Both the position numbers and the translations under genes were made by a program. This document shows positions 24,183 to 37,532 of a DNA stretch of 64,000 bases, piece by piece (the first letter of the stretch is position 1; each line of letters starts with the position of its first letter). Source of the stretch: Symbiodinium kawagutii (taxonomy: Eukaryota > Sar > Dinophyceae > Suessiales > Symbiodiniaceae); the NCBI GenBank assembly GCA_009767595.1, contig VSDK01027192.1, forward strand, positions 290,581-354,580, read 5' to 3'. Below the pieces are notes generated by a model, which made no database searches, had not been told where the DNA came from, and saw nothing but the letters and a program-made list of their open reading frames with translations.

Positions 24183-25732
24183 GGCGCCAAAAAAAGGTGT
24201 CAACCATGGAAATTACATGTACTTTTGGTCAGCAAATGTCCTGACAAATTCAATTTAGACATATTGAAACAGGAATTTTGCTGTGGAAATGTATGAAAAC
24301 GCAAACTAAATGGACTTGAACATACTTTAACATATTTCACGGATTATGAAATCGACATGCAATGAATCATACTTCCGAAGTGCCTACCCTACCAGGCGGG
24401 CACGAAAGTGAAAATGGCAACGGTGGGTCATGGTGCGTTGCAGTTTATGTCACATCACTTGGAACATACAAAAAAAGGACCGGATTACAGATCAAACAAA
24501 CCACAGCACCACACAAGTACCGCACAGGAAAGACTACCAACAGGAAACCAATAGGAAAACAAACAAACAGAGTTGTTTACCATGAGTTCTTCAGCGAAAC
24601 GTCCTTAAAAAAATTGGCATAATATCAGAACGCTATCAATCAATCCACCGCTTGATCCATTGATTTGTCCATCTTCAACGCATTTTGTGCTGGCCACCTC
24701 CGTGTCTATTCATGTGCGTTTTCCTTTGTTTTCCTTTCCCTTCCTTTCCGTTCGGTTCCGTTCCTTTCCTTTGCTTTCCTTTTTTTCCCTTTCCTTTCCT
24801 TTCCTTTTCTTTTCGACCATAAATATCCCAAAAAATCCTGTCTGATCATGGTATAGTCTGCTAGTGCAGGCCATGCGAGGCGAAACAATGGATGGTGGTG
24901 TTACCCAATCCACTCCAATCAAATCAAATCCAGATATCAAACATTTTTTTACACAATTGTTTTCCCACAATTTACCGGTTAGGAGAACAGTTGGTCACGG
25001 CGCATGTTGATAATTATTGACAAAATGATTGTGGTGAATGTGCCCGTTTGGATTTTGAGTTTGCATTGGTCGTTATTTTTGAGCGGACAAATTGGGGTAG
25101 ATTGTGGATTTGTTTTTCGTGAACACGGCGTATCCAACATCTGGTTGGACATTGCGGCACGCGTCCTGGAACCGACAAGTCCGAGACAAATATGAATGCA
25201 GCCTCAACATCAACGCAGCGGTCCCAAAAAAATGTGGTTTGGGTCCCAACGTTTTTGATTTCCATCCTAGCATGGAACCTGTGAGAATGTAGGCAAAGGT
25301 CCTCTGAATCGAGCCACGGGCTGTTTATATGGGATGTTTTTTTTTCCTGCCGATGGGAGCGAACAGTAGAAGACATCTCGGCCACCATTCGGTGAGGGAG
25401 GGCAACACAACTCAATTTAATTGAAGGGCGCCCACAAGAAAATGTTGGCTATGAAGGTCAAGGCGGACCATGATGAACCAAGCGATGAATCCAAGAACGG
25501 AAAGCCGAGGTCCCAAATACAGAGGGATCACCACGGAAGATTGCAAACGACCTCATTTTGTTTCCTGATATGGGGTGTTCTATTCCTTTGGTTGAGTGCT
25601 CATCGTGCGCTCAGCCAGAATGTTCCAATTCTTTCCTAGCAGCAACACTTGCCATGGGGTCGTTAGCCAAGATTAGTTGCGATCCGGCGCAGCTTCAACA
25701 CCAACTTCTGGACAAGGTTCCGGCAATTTCTG
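24183..25732. other. no gene recognised; pyrimidine tract
   Basis: Only short frames are present. A CT-rich strand bias (CCTTTCCTTTCC type) spans about 24718-24815. Confidence 0.6.
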
Positions 25733-26010
25733 GCGCAGATATCTGATGAAGTTTTGGAAGGCTCTGGTGCAAAGAGGTGATGAATTTCCGGAAGGCTCCA
25801 GTGCAAATAGCTGATCAGTTTCAGGAAGGTTTGGTGTAGAAAAGCGGTGAAGTTTGAAGGGTTCCTGGTGAGGTTCCGGAGGTTTCCGGTGCATGTAGCC
25901 GATGAGGTTTCGGAGGCGTCTGGCGCAAACAGCCGATGAGGTTCCGGACATTCCGGCGCAGATAGCCGATGAGGTTCTGCAGGCTTCCGGCGCAAAACTG
26001 TGTGAGTTCA
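25733..26010. repeat. degenerate tandem repeat, unit about 34 bp
   Basis: About eight diverged copies of a 33-36 bp unit lie head to tail. Each begins like GCGCAGATAGCCGATGAGG and continues TTCCGGAGGCTTCCGG. The period is not a multiple of three and copies vary in length, so it is not a clean protein repeat. Confidence 0.75.
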
Positions 26011-26892
26011 GAATTCCAGAACAGATACCTAGCGAAATTTGGAAAGTTCCGGCAGGGACTTTGTGACTTTCGACGGGTTCCAATGCAGATGCGTTGTGAT
26101 AGTCCCAAAGGCCCCGGTTCTTCCCCAAAGCGCAGCATGTAGATTGGTTTCAATGAAAGGGATGCTTCGGTATTTTCAGTTTTGTGGGAGTGACAAGCGC
26201 TAGGTGCAAGATGGTGCAAGAAGGATCGCAGATGCGTCACGTGCAATGTTGAGACACGGGCAGTGTGGAAGACTACGTCTTTTTCCGCGGGATGGGTATC
26301 CCCAACTGACCACAAAAATATCATTCGAGCAGGGCGAATCAACTATCAATAAATGCGGGAACATGGACGTTACAAAGGCTCCGCTGACAAACTGTCACGC
26401 TGCTGGGAATGGGATGGATTTCATTTGGATTTGAAATTTGCAAACGTTGAAACCCATGCCGACACCGGGCGGATTGCATTTTTTTCGTAATTTTCCGATG
26501 GAAATGATTAAAACAGGTCTACGTTTCCCCATTGCGTGTCTTGTTCTCATCACCCGCACAATTTTCTATTTACTAATTTCCCCAAAATTTGTCACATTGT
26601 TCGTTTCCCATATCGATTTTTCAACAAACGATCTGAAGGTGCCAGTTTGGGTGGCACAGGTGTGGCACACCCTCTTGCTTCCCTCAATCTTTGGGCCGAA
26701 ACATTGTTAATTATTTTTGACGCCGGCAATGGACTGGCCAAAAAAATTGCACAAACTAATTCCTTGACTTGAATGACCTCAACGCGCGCATGGCGCCTCG
26801 TTGTCGCACATCACACCTCTCAACCGTCTTATCGGCTGCTTCTGTGTTTGCGAGCTTCCATGTGTGCACAAAGCCTACCCCCACACAACACG

Positions 26893-26938
26893 GCTTCGAG
26901 CTGCATGGTTTCGAGTTGCATGGTTTCGACCTGCATGG
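26893..26938. repeat. three copies of a 15 bp unit
   Basis: TTTCGAGCTGCATGG occurs three times with one or two differences. Confidence 0.85.
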
Positions 26939-29900
26939 ACGCGAAAGGGTCGGGATGTGAATTTCGCAGCGTGCGGAGGAAACAAAAAAAAACTATTCCA
27001 ACAGCGTGGATGACCGACCACAGGCGGTCAAGCCGTTCCACCATCTTTTTTGTTTCGGGGAACGCCCCGAAGGCCTGCAACAAACTCGGAACACATGAAA
27101 GCCAAAATAAAACAATTGTTGTGCATGTGGCCGAGCAGGCGGTCCGCCAACATGTTGGCAATTCTGATTTGGGTTGTCGCTTGGGTTCCAAACTCCCGGC
27201 ATATTGATATTATGGTAGCGATAGGGGGGCGTGCCGAGTGACAAATTTTATTTTGCTGCACCGTTTCCTCCATACAATTTTTTTTTTTTCCATCGCCATC
27301 CCGGAGGTCCAGCTGAGCTGAGGGCGAGCACGCGGCTCAATCAAATGGAGCCAAAGCACATCTGCACTTTACAAAAGCAGTTTGTAAGTGAGGGACAGAA
27401 AACTATACAAGGGAAAAACGTGCACATTGAACAAGATCCTCCATACAATTGTTTCACATTGTTTTCTGCAAACATTGTACCCAACTTGACCATTCTGATG
27501 TGTCTTGTTTTGGCCCCACAATGTTTACAAAAAAACGTAAAACAAATTGGCAAAAGTGCCCAAACCCTTCCACCCGCGCAACATACATAGATATTTTCGA
27601 CACGTCTACCGTGTTCCGCCCTTTCGTGCCCCACTACGTTTGTTCAAATCACCGCACCATAGCTGTCAGTCGTCATGGGTTGATTCCGCTGGTTGGCACT
27701 TCCATCTATCCACTGGCAAATTTTGCCACTCTAGATCTTGCCATGAAAGAGGTCGTGTCCGCAATGAAAAAATCAAAGCAAGGTCAGTCCTGATGTGCAC
27801 AATTTTTACCGGAAATGTTCACGCGAGCCTACATTGAGTTGTCTTGCAAACGAGCCATTTTTTGATACCGCGGCACGCAACCTTTTTCAGATCATTTCGG
27901 GACAACGCCCCATTTCGCAACGGATGCCTGTTTGTGCTCACATCGGTTGCCCCTCCTTTTTGTCCATCCGCATTCATCGGTGGGGCTGGAACCTTGGGAA
28001 CCACTAATTTTGGATGTCACATTTCAATGAGTTCATTGTTTTCATGGGTTGATGTTGGGCGGTCCTCCTTCCAGTGCAGGGAATGCAAAAGTGGGTTTCA
28101 CATCCTTGCGCCCTACATAGGCAGCCCTGCGGCGGACAAGTGAGTCAAACTCAAAGTGTTCAAACAGCCAGAGGAGTGCAGCGAACCTTTTCTTTTCTTG
28201 GTTAGTTACTTAGGTCGGTACTGTTTGCTAAACAAAAATTTGCGGTGTTGCCAATGCCTGAATCTGCTCAAGCTCGCTTAGCCCCAACGTGTTGGTCCAC
28301 GATTCGGGTCAATCCAAGTTTACAAATGTTTGCGATGCACGTCTATTTCCCGCTCGAGGAATTCAATACCCCAACTCCTTCCAACGACCAAAATTTTACA
28401 ATTTGTGTCTCCCACACGTTGAATGCGCAGCCAATTTTTTTGCGACCACAATGCCAGGACATGACCCGTCGCAGCCAACGTTCAAAACCCAAAGTGGCAA
28501 TGCACTGCCCAAATTTCATCCGGCTGTTTGAACAAAACAAGCTATATAGCCACACAAGCCAGGCCCGCCTGGCAGAGACAACAGCCCCAGGGGTGGGCGG
28601 GCGAACGGGCGGCCAATACCAATACAGATGAATTCATCTGCTGTGGAACTCTGCTGTCAAACTCTGCAGGCGACTCGTTCAAGTGAGTGGACAATTTTAA
28701 CGTCCAGGCAAGCCCGGACAACTTCCGGGTATTATCCAATTTCCGACGATTGCAATTTAGACGTGCTTTTGTGACCAGATCAATGTCCAGCGGCATGGGG
28801 GCCAAAAACAGCCGCTATTAAAACGCTGAGCACATTGAAAACACTAGATTGGCAACAAAATCTTTTTCGCAGGAAAGAACCAAGCACTAGCCTTGCAAGC
28901 GGGTTTGTAGTGGATAAAACGCTAAAGAAAACGTGGGAAAAACATCGAAAAATTGGCGTACCCGATTTTTCTTCCCATGCGCCTTCCGCCCGCGCACCAT
29001 GAACGAAGCTGCTACTCCTCCACCCAAGGGGCCAAACAAAATGGACAAGAGTTGCACCGGCAACAATAAACATGAATTTTCGCAATGTCGCCCATAGCGG
29101 CGGGGGACGATAACTCAGTTTTCTGCGTCTTGCCTTCGGTGGGGGAAGCTGCGAATTTTGCACGGGGGGTCAACCGGGAGGGAGTGTCAATGGGGACCTC
29201 CGGCTGCAAACCAAGTCGGTGACCAAGCAGGATGTTGTCGTTCACCCGCGCTTACGGGCATGGAAATGATGGCAGGGTTGAGGGGGGTGAAATTTTAACA
29301 TTACCTGCTTATAATCGGTTTTTGACACCAAACCCCTCAATCGCAAAAGTCACACGATCACCGCCCTGCCACTTGGAACGTTTTCCCAAATTTCCATATG
29401 GAAAATTAGCCGTTTCGCAGGGTCAATGGGACCCACCGTGGCCAAGTGAGGGGGATACAGTTCTGCATGTCAAAACCGCGGTTGCGTGACTCTGCTTATG
29501 TGGCCGGGGCTTGGCCAGGGTCCGCGGTCCATTAACATTGAGGCGAACAAAGTTGCCAAGAAATTTTCAATGACATTTTGAAACAATATGTGTCCCAGAG
29601 CGATTTTGATTCGTTTGACACGATGGAACATCGGCTTCAACATGCTGGATCGCGAGGAGGCACGCGTCAGCATCAGCGACTGGAACCACAAGCTGGGAAG
29701 GGTCTCAGTTTTCGCATTCGGAAACTGCAACGGTTGGAATCTCGTCAATGGAAGGCACGGCATTTGAACATGTCTTTGCAAGACAGTGGGAAATGGGCAG
29801 CGCTGGGCACAAATGGTTGGGTTGCATCTTTTCTCTGCTTTGCCCGCACTTCGCTGGATGCTACTTACCGTCTTGAAGGTGCTTCACGGGCGTTCTTCGC

Positions 29901-30139
29901 CCACAACAGGCTATTATGCAACAAACACGTCTCCATTGGGGAACCTTTGAAATGTTTTGGCGCTGTTATCACCCTGGTGGGTTTGCTAGGTTCAGGGCAC
30001 CAAACTGTTCAAAAACTGGACGTTGTATTTCGGAAGCTGCCACGGGTGGTCGTGAGCCCCCTGGCAATTTGGATTGGTCCTGTCCGTGGCATGACACCTT
30101 GTACGATTGGAACACGAAAAAAGAAAACGTTAGGCATGC

Positions 30140-30330
30140 TTTGAAATTTTGGTCGCATCAATGCCTGGAAATGCTTTGGAAATTGGGTTTGTAGATGGGC
30201 ACTTTGGCTAGCAACAGATGGGTGCACTGTTGGCCTGCCACATTGCCAGAAGACGGGCCATCCATTTGCGAGAAATTGATTTTCATTTTTCGTTCCCTGC
30301 GCCCAAGACACGCTGCCTTTCTGGCATGCC
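30140..30330 (+). pseudogene. diverged duplicate segment, copy 1
   Basis: The plus strand reads KFWSHQCLEMLWKLG and then, past a stop, RWVHCWPATLPEDG. It is similar to 31850-31970. No family is recognised. Confidence 0.35.
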
Positions 30331-31849
30331 GGATGGCCATTGACCATGACCATTGACCATTACTTGTTGACGAAACGTCTGACTTTGACTTTGACTTTGC
30401 ATTTGCGTGTACGGGCAGCGGCCGCGGCAGCCGATTTGAAGCGCAGGCTGGGCGAACCGGAGTCGTGACCGCTGTGACACACAAAACCATCAACCCCGCA
30501 AGCTGTAGTCCACAAAATTTCCATCTCCTATGGAAAAAGGCAACAAAACAGGTTTGGGTTCAGGATGTCCCTTGTCGCAGGCCAGTGCTCACAAAAAAAA
30601 CTGCCCCGGCTCCAACCCCCTCTTAGTCCACCAATTTGGTGCGCATATAGGAGTTGCAAAATCTAAAGTAAATTTTTTGAAACCCGAAGGCATCCCAGAA
30701 TGTACCACCGAGTCGGCTAACATGTTTGATCAAGTGCCTTGGACAAATCCAGGCTCACCAGCCAAGCTGGAATGTCGTGCATGGAGGCTTTGCCGCTGAA
30801 CAACTTACTTGTCAACGTTTTTCCTTGACACAAAAATTTTGCCCAAATCCATGTTGTTTTTCTGGTTGTTGTGCTTCCAAGGTGGTTTCAAAGTGGCCCG
30901 GCGCCATGTACACGAACGCTTTGTATGACGACAGCTCCACTGCATTATAACCAACATTTTACGCATGAATTATGAATTATTTCCATTTTTTCCGCCGACA
31001 TAACGACATAATTGACGCGCGATATTCAAAACCTTCACTGGTAAAAAGAATGTCCAACATCGCTAGGGGAAAAAAACGCGGGGAAAAAAAACAAAAACAA
31101 TACTTATATGTTTTTCTAACTGTTCGCCCGGAATAGGTTCCAACAGGTCAGTTCCAAGAGGTCAACCACCAACCCCAGTTCATCTGTGCCGGGTTTGTCC
31201 TCGGGCCGTTTGATGGCAACTTTCAATTCTTTACCCGGTTTGACGATCGAAAAGAAATAGGTTTTTTGCCCCAAGAAAATTTGTTGCTTGCTGCAATTGA
31301 TATGTGCAGTCTGCATCTTGGCCGGTAGAACTTTGGGCACTTCGCAAGTATCCGCACCAGCGTCGCCTTTCTTCCACCCGAACTATTGTGAAACACAAAC
31401 CTCGCTGCGAAACCAAGTTCTGAGCGGATTGTGCTTGATTTGTCAACGCCGCCGTTTTGGCAAAGTTCAATAGTATTCCGACGCCCGCCAACTGTTCCAC
31501 CAAAGTGTCCAAAAACGTTGCAATTAAATCTTCCGTAGCCGCCAGCAATAAAGCAAAGACCTGTGGAGTCCAATTGGTGCACGGCAGCACAATTCCCCGA
31601 AGAAACCCCAAAGGTAAGCAACGTCGTCCATCAAAACCATGGGAGGACAATTTCGGAAAAAGAGAAAATGAATTATTGTCACCGGTCATGGGTCACCATT
31701 GCATGGGCGCGGCCAAAATGGTCACTGTTGGGACGAATGTACGCACAAGTTTGCAGCAGCAGGTGACCGATGAACCACCCGCAAAAGTTTTAAGACGAAG
31801 GCAATTCGGGCATGTGAATTGCCCATGCACATACCTTTCCTTCGATTTC

Positions 31850-32010
31850 CGGTGTGAAAATATGGTCGCAAAAATGTTTGGAACAATACTGGAAATTGGG
31901 CATGTATGTTGCAAATTTTCCTTTTGAGCGTTGGGTTCGCCGGTCGCTTGCTTGGTCACCGGCAGGCCGTCGCAAATTTGGATACCTTCGGCCAACAAAA
32001 TTCGTTGTTT
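31850..32010 (+). pseudogene. diverged duplicate segment, copy 2
   Basis: The plus strand reads KIWSQKCLEQYWKLG and then RWVRRSLAWSPAGR. It shares Lys-X-Trp-Ser, Cys-Leu-Glu, Trp-Lys-Leu-Gly and Arg-Trp-Val with copy 1, in the same order and at similar spacing. It is probably a decayed copy of the same unknown element or gene. Confidence 0.35.
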
Positions 32011-35000
32011 CCGCTCGTCATCGTCAACTCGGGGACTCGGAAACGCTTGCCCGTGATGCAAATATGTGGATGAATCTAATGAACGATTTTTGCCATTTTT
32101 GTTCTTTATGCTAACTTTGTTACACTGCCTGCGCCCAAAGGGCTGCCGACCAGCATGCAAGATCAAAGTCAAAAGTCAAAATGAAAAGAAAAAATGTTCT
32201 TTTCCGACAATTCTGCGCAATTTGGCGCCCACAACACGCAACAAACCATGTCGGATTGGAAGTCGTCCAATCACAACCTGAGAGGAGTGTTTCCGTGCAT
32301 TTGCTTCAATAAACGTAGCAGAAAAAACAAACGAACCAACATGTTTGTTGAAAAAAATGTGCAAATGTACAAAAAAATTTCGCGGCCAATGAGCTTTGCA
32401 CAACGAAACCAAGTTGGCTAACCCAACGTGCAAACACAATGCAAGGGTGGTTGACCAAAAAAGCGGACATCATCAATTTCAAAAACGCTGCACAACAACG
32501 CAATGAAAATCTCCACCAACCATGGCGTTGCACCAGCAACGCATAGAAATGTCAACATATCGTGGACTTCATCACTTTCTGCATTTGCCCAGTGATTGTG
32601 GAAAGCAAAAGTTGGTGCGAACTAAAAATTCCAGGTTGCATGATAAAATGGTTAAAAATGAGCAGTCACACCCGCGCACCCCACCTTCCACCACGCGGGA
32701 ACCCACAAGGACAAATCGAAAAGATATCCTACAGTAATTTGTTTGTCGTCGACCCGACCAATTTTTTTAGAGGCATAATATGCACACCGCTGGCTTTGCT
32801 ATCCGGCTCCACATAGGAAACTTGGAAGTAGGTTCCAAAGAAGCAACTCAATCATCCATTTGACATTTCTTGTGCGGTTTGGCGTTGGAAACCAAAACTG
32901 TCCCCATGTGTCATGCTTGCATGCACGTTGGGCGCCCCACTACAAGTTTGAGACGAATTCCGCTACAGTTCTACAGCCTCGCAGATGTCTTCCTCAACCT
33001 CCATGTGCTCCATCCATGTGGCACCACCATAGCCCGGGGAAAATGCCACCGACAAATATTTTGCCATCCTCCTTGAAGGCTAGCCCACCTCGACACGGTT
33101 ACGGTCCTGGCCCCCCAGCTCCATCAAGTCCTTCTTGAGTGGCTCGATTTTTTTTCATGTGCTGAACGATTTTGATGTCCACCATGTGGGTTTCAGCGTA
33201 TGAAGTGTTTGAATAGGCTAGGCGCGATTGACCACAAAGGTTTTGAACAGCATGTCCGGCGTACCGCAACACTTGGAATTATTTCAAACCTTGGTTTTAA
33301 GAAATGGAAACCAATGGCAGCATCGGGAACAACTTTTTGAAGGAACACGACGGAACGATTTTGCACAAACAAAAAAATGCAATTTCCGTAATTCATGGCG
33401 GTAAACACCGCATCGAAAGTGAAGGATTGACACGAAGCAACGGTTGTGAGCTGAGATTCGGACTTTGCAATTGCAATTCACTCTGTTTTTACCAACTTCA
33501 AAAGAAGAAGGGGAAGGAGAAAAAGACTTAGGACAGTGACATTGCCGCGTTAGACATCTGGGACAATCAGAAACAACAAATGGTTGTGAAGCTGTTGGAT
33601 TGCTGTTTTTGCAAAAGCAAAAGTTCATACCAGCGGGCACACCCACACACACAGTAAACCAAAAAAAACACAGATTCAACAGCTGTTTTCCTTTGGTTCG
33701 AATTTTATGGCCAAGTGCGAAGCATCTATATATGCTGTGCAAGAACAAGTGCTCCAAAAGAGAGTCAAATCAAAAGAATCCTGTGCATGCCTTGGGGTCT
33801 TAAATCCTAGGCTGCGCCAAGGTTCGTACACTTGCGCTGCAGAGTTTTGTTTCTGTGAGAGAACTATGCGCAGCCCTTGCGGTTCAAGTAGCCATGTGTG
33901 ACCGCTTTTGCATTATGCCGATATCATGTGCTGATTTGGTTTACACTATTGAAATTTTTGCTGTGGGACTGGCATGAACTAAACTCACAATTATCTTTGA
34001 GACGAGGGATGCACACCACGTGAAGGCTGGACGATCTTTGGTAGAAATGTTGCACTGTCCAAGGGTACACAAGCATTAGGGGCACGTTGCTAGGAGGAAA
34101 CTTACAACAAGCATCCAAAACTGGACTGCACGTCCTTTGCAGGTGGCGCGGCCGAAATTTCGCAAACATGAACACATGCCAACAAATCGTCATGTTTCCT
34201 TGAAGTTGTGGTTGAATTTTTTGCTCCATTGCTCTGGCTGCATGGTTTGGTTTCGCTAGACTTCGGTGCTTTGCTCTCGCAAAATCAAAGAACCAATGGC
34301 GTTTGCCTAACTATGGTGGTGCAATCGACCTGTTTTCAGCAGTCGGAACAAGTTAAAAGAGATTCAACATTTTTGCAGTTTATCCATTCAACAGCAAACC
34401 AGATTTATTGTGCAGTGCAAAGTTTAATATGCATCAATGAAGGTACCAGCAGTTCCAATCAACTTTTTGTTCAAGCGGATTGTTGCCGTTACATACTGAA
34501 AAACACACCACGCCAAACCAAACTGAGAATATAGAATGGATGTGTGGCAACCGGCAATGCTGCCATATTCCCATGGGCAAAAAACTGGACTACAACTGCC
34601 CCGATGTTATGGCCGATGTTAAGCTCAACATTGGTGCCTGAGTTAAAACAACCCAGTTTTTTTGGAAGAATCCAAAACAGCATGGGAACCAAAGCCAAAA
34701 TCATAGAAGCAAGTAATGAAAACAATGCAAAACCACAACGAAATCGATCACATGCCGCGGTTTTCTGAAATCAAACCTATTGGATGCTGCAAAGCAACAC
34801 CCTGTTAAAAAACAAACCACGTGTGGCACTTTCCAGATCCAGTCACACCATCTGACGGCAATGATTTTACCAATTTGACTCAGAAAATGAACAAATGACA
34901 CTTCCTGGTTTCGCCATGTGTTTTTCACAGGCAACCATTTTTGCAGGCAACAAAATCAGCAGAACGAAAATCCACTTGCGAATGGCATTGCCTCAACAAT

Positions 35001-36414
35001 TTCCCACTGTATGACCACGAACCCGGGACATGTGATCACCTTTTTGACCATCAACAATAGGTTTGAAGCAGACCTGCTTCAAATGTGTGGAAAAACTGGA
35101 TTCAAATCGAAACCTTTCAGTTGGTACCCACATGCTCTTCGGGACATCACATACGTTCATCACCAAAAAGGAAGTCTTGCTGTTCATCCGTCAACTGACC
35201 AAGTTGGTCTTCAACCAGGTTCAGGCCTTGAAATTCAACCCTTATCATCGAAATGATCTGCGCAAAATGATTGAGATGGGCATGTGCTGTCTGGACAGCA
35301 AGTGTAATTTCGGGCATTTGTTCCTCCAAAATGCAGAGGACAACTTGTTTGGACCCATTCGTGCAGGATACCCTGGTCTGTTTCGGCCTGTTACGCAGAA
35401 TCCATTGGTTCCATCGATTTCCAAAAGGACGTGGATTGGAAAGACTTCACCAATGGCTGGCTATACACACGGATTTTCGATGCAGTTTCATAAGCATCTT
35501 GTCAACCAACCATGGTGCAGGGTTTCCCTCGGCTTATTCACTAGGTCATGGTGGCACACACTTCGTGAACGCTGTCTTTGCAGCCCCCCCTCTTTATCTT
35601 GTTGATTGGGATCAATCCTTGGCCGCGCTGTCACGGTTTTCGATGAAGCACTGGTCAAATCAAGGCGAATTGACCGATGAACTTATTTGACGTTGACAAA
35701 ACGTCCAACTACAGAGGTCACTCAACCTCTTTTTGTTTGCTTCCTGTCTGCTGGTTTGCCCCTAGGGCATGGTCAGGATGTCATGTCACCAGATGTCACC
35801 AACTACATGACCAAAGTGAAACAAACCACCTGAAACTACACAACTAACTTCACAAAAAGGAGTGGGCGGTGTAAAGCCAGGATACATAGCGATAAACCTG
35901 CATCCAGGTCTGACAGCAAAAAGGCCAGAGGTCAACTAACCAGAATGCGCAACTGCAATGACCCCAGCCTCGCTAAACAAAAGATGCCGCTCAATAGAAT
36001 TGTCAACCCTGTCGCAATGCGACGCTTTGTCGACTTATCAAAGGTGTTGTGTGCAACTCCAGTGGCAGCCCACACTGGGCATTACAAATACTGACGACGA
36101 CCATAAAGACATGATGTGGCGAAGTGAGATTCGTCACAATGTATCGGCCTGCTCCTATATGTTCACCAACTATGCAATACACGATAACGATCACTCGACG
36201 TGAACATGGGTTTCCTCGGGAAATTTCATTGTGCGGGTATTTCCAAAAAATTGTATTCCCATAGGTCACTTGACCAAAGATGGGCGCAAAACCCATCGTG
36301 GATTCGAAAGGTAGTAAATCGCGCAAAGTCATTTGACCGAAGAAATTGAAACAAAAATGAAAGCGTTCAATCATACATCTGTTGATGTTCATGTCTCACT
36401 TCAATTCATCGTCC

Positions 36415-36642
36415 CTTACCTTAAACCTTGTCATCTGAATCAAAAACTCAAAGCACTGCAACACACTGCAAGCCCGCCAAGCTGTCTCTTTTTCACTCGG
36501 TGGCGTGGGGCAGATAACACAAGTCAATGCTGGCTGCTTATGGAATCGGACGCCGAAGGATCTGCAGGAATTCAAGTGCACCAAGTTTTGATGCAGAAAG
36601 ATGGAATTATCTGTGCCGTTTTTCAAAAGAAGATCTCACCCC
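36415..36642 (-). repeat. direct repeat B2 (228 bp)
   Basis: Nearly identical to 36817-37044, at a constant offset of 402 bp, with about seven substitutions. The minus strand can encode NGTDNSIFLHQNLVHLNSC, but this is probably repeat sequence and not a protein. Confidence 0.95.
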
Positions 36643-36673
36643 CCAAAGCTGGGTGGGAACGAAGTGGGGAGGG

Positions 36674-36693
36674 ACAGCTTTGGTTCCAAAAAC
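36674..36693 (-). repeat. 20 bp terminal repeat copy A2
   Basis: ACAGCTTTGGTTCCAAAAAC on the plus strand, exact match to 44531-44550. Confidence 0.85.
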
Positions 36694-36818
36694 AATGGAA
36701 TTCCCTCCACCCTCCCTGAGCAGATAAGTAGAGGTCGAGATATATCATGATTCAGATCGAGATGGAATCTCTTGACAAGGACAAAGGTAAGGTGCTATCA
36801 ACTAGTTGACTGCATACT
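36694..36818. repeat. dispersed repeat, copy 1 (about 125 bp)
   Basis: Similar over its whole length to 47605-47733 in the same orientation (for example CCACCCTCCCTGAGCAGA and GACAAGGACAAAGGTAAG), with a few substitutions and a short indel. It lies between repeats B2 and B1. Confidence 0.9.
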
Positions 36819-37044
36819 TACCTTAAACCTTGTCATCTGAATCAAAAACTCAAAGCACTGCAACACACTGCAAGCCCGGCAAGCTGTCTCTTTTTCACTC
36901 GGCGGCGTGGGGCAGATAACACAAGTCAATGCTGGCTGCTTATGGAATCGGATGCTGAAGGATCTGCAGGAATTCAAGTGCACCAAGTTTTGATGCAGAA
37001 AGATGGAATTATCTGTGCCGTTTTTCAAAGGAAGATCTCGCCCC
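36817..37044 (-). repeat. direct repeat B1 (228 bp)
   Basis: Starts immediately after the TAA (37047-37049) that ends the RNase H frame. It pairs with B2 at 36415-36642. Confidence 0.95.
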
Positions 37045-37046
37045 AT

Positions 37047-37532
37047 TTATCCGCGAGTCTCAACCAAAACCGATTGAACAACTTCAAGGGCAGGGCAAGG
37101 TTCAACCCCCAGTTCCATCATCCGACTGCAATCCAATCGCGGTGGCTTATCAGCAATGTTTGATGGCGAAGGTACACGTGCATACCAGTAGAAACTGTTA
37201 GTATCCATTTCGACTGCAATCAACTTATCAAGCAGATTGTTAGCGCAACTGTTTCGGGCTGATGCGGAAATCGCAACATCTCTAGCAGAATTATTGTCAA
37301 TGTAGCACACTACCAATGAGCCACCTATAAAGCCTTTCCACAACGTCACAGCAGCAATTAGGGCAAGAAGTTCTGCCTCAAAAATGACCGTCTTTTTGAT
37401 CCCCCAACCAAGGAGCTTCAAAGTTTCAAGATGCAACTGCTGTGAGAAGTATGAAACTATACTGACTGAAGAATTAATGAGTATACACCGCCTATGCCGC
37501 AGAAAGGTACCGGCTCCTGTGGCTCGAAGCAT
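37047..37532 (-). pseudogene. RNase H domain of the tyrosine-recombinase retroelement
   Basis: Minus frame carrying FEAELLALIAAVTLW, VVCYIDNNSARD and PSNIADKPPRLD. These give the later acidic residues (E, D, D) of an RNase H. The first catalytic Asp is in FTDACFEP, at the end of the preceding frame (37457-38317), so a frameshift near 37490 splits the domain. It degrades the RNA strand of the RNA-DNA hybrid during reverse transcription. The stop is TAA at 37049-37047. Confidence 0.85.

Larger units (their letters stand above)
26939..36414. other. long stretch without a recognisable gene
   Basis: Short, broken frames lie on both strands. There are many homopolymer runs and no microsatellite longer than about 30 bp. 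No kinase, transposase, reverse transcriptase or other family pattern is visible. Plus-strand frames at 27449-27793, 29916-30194 and 35063-35690 have fairly protein-like composition and could be decayed genes. Two short diverged coding-like copies are listed separately. Confidence 0.5.
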
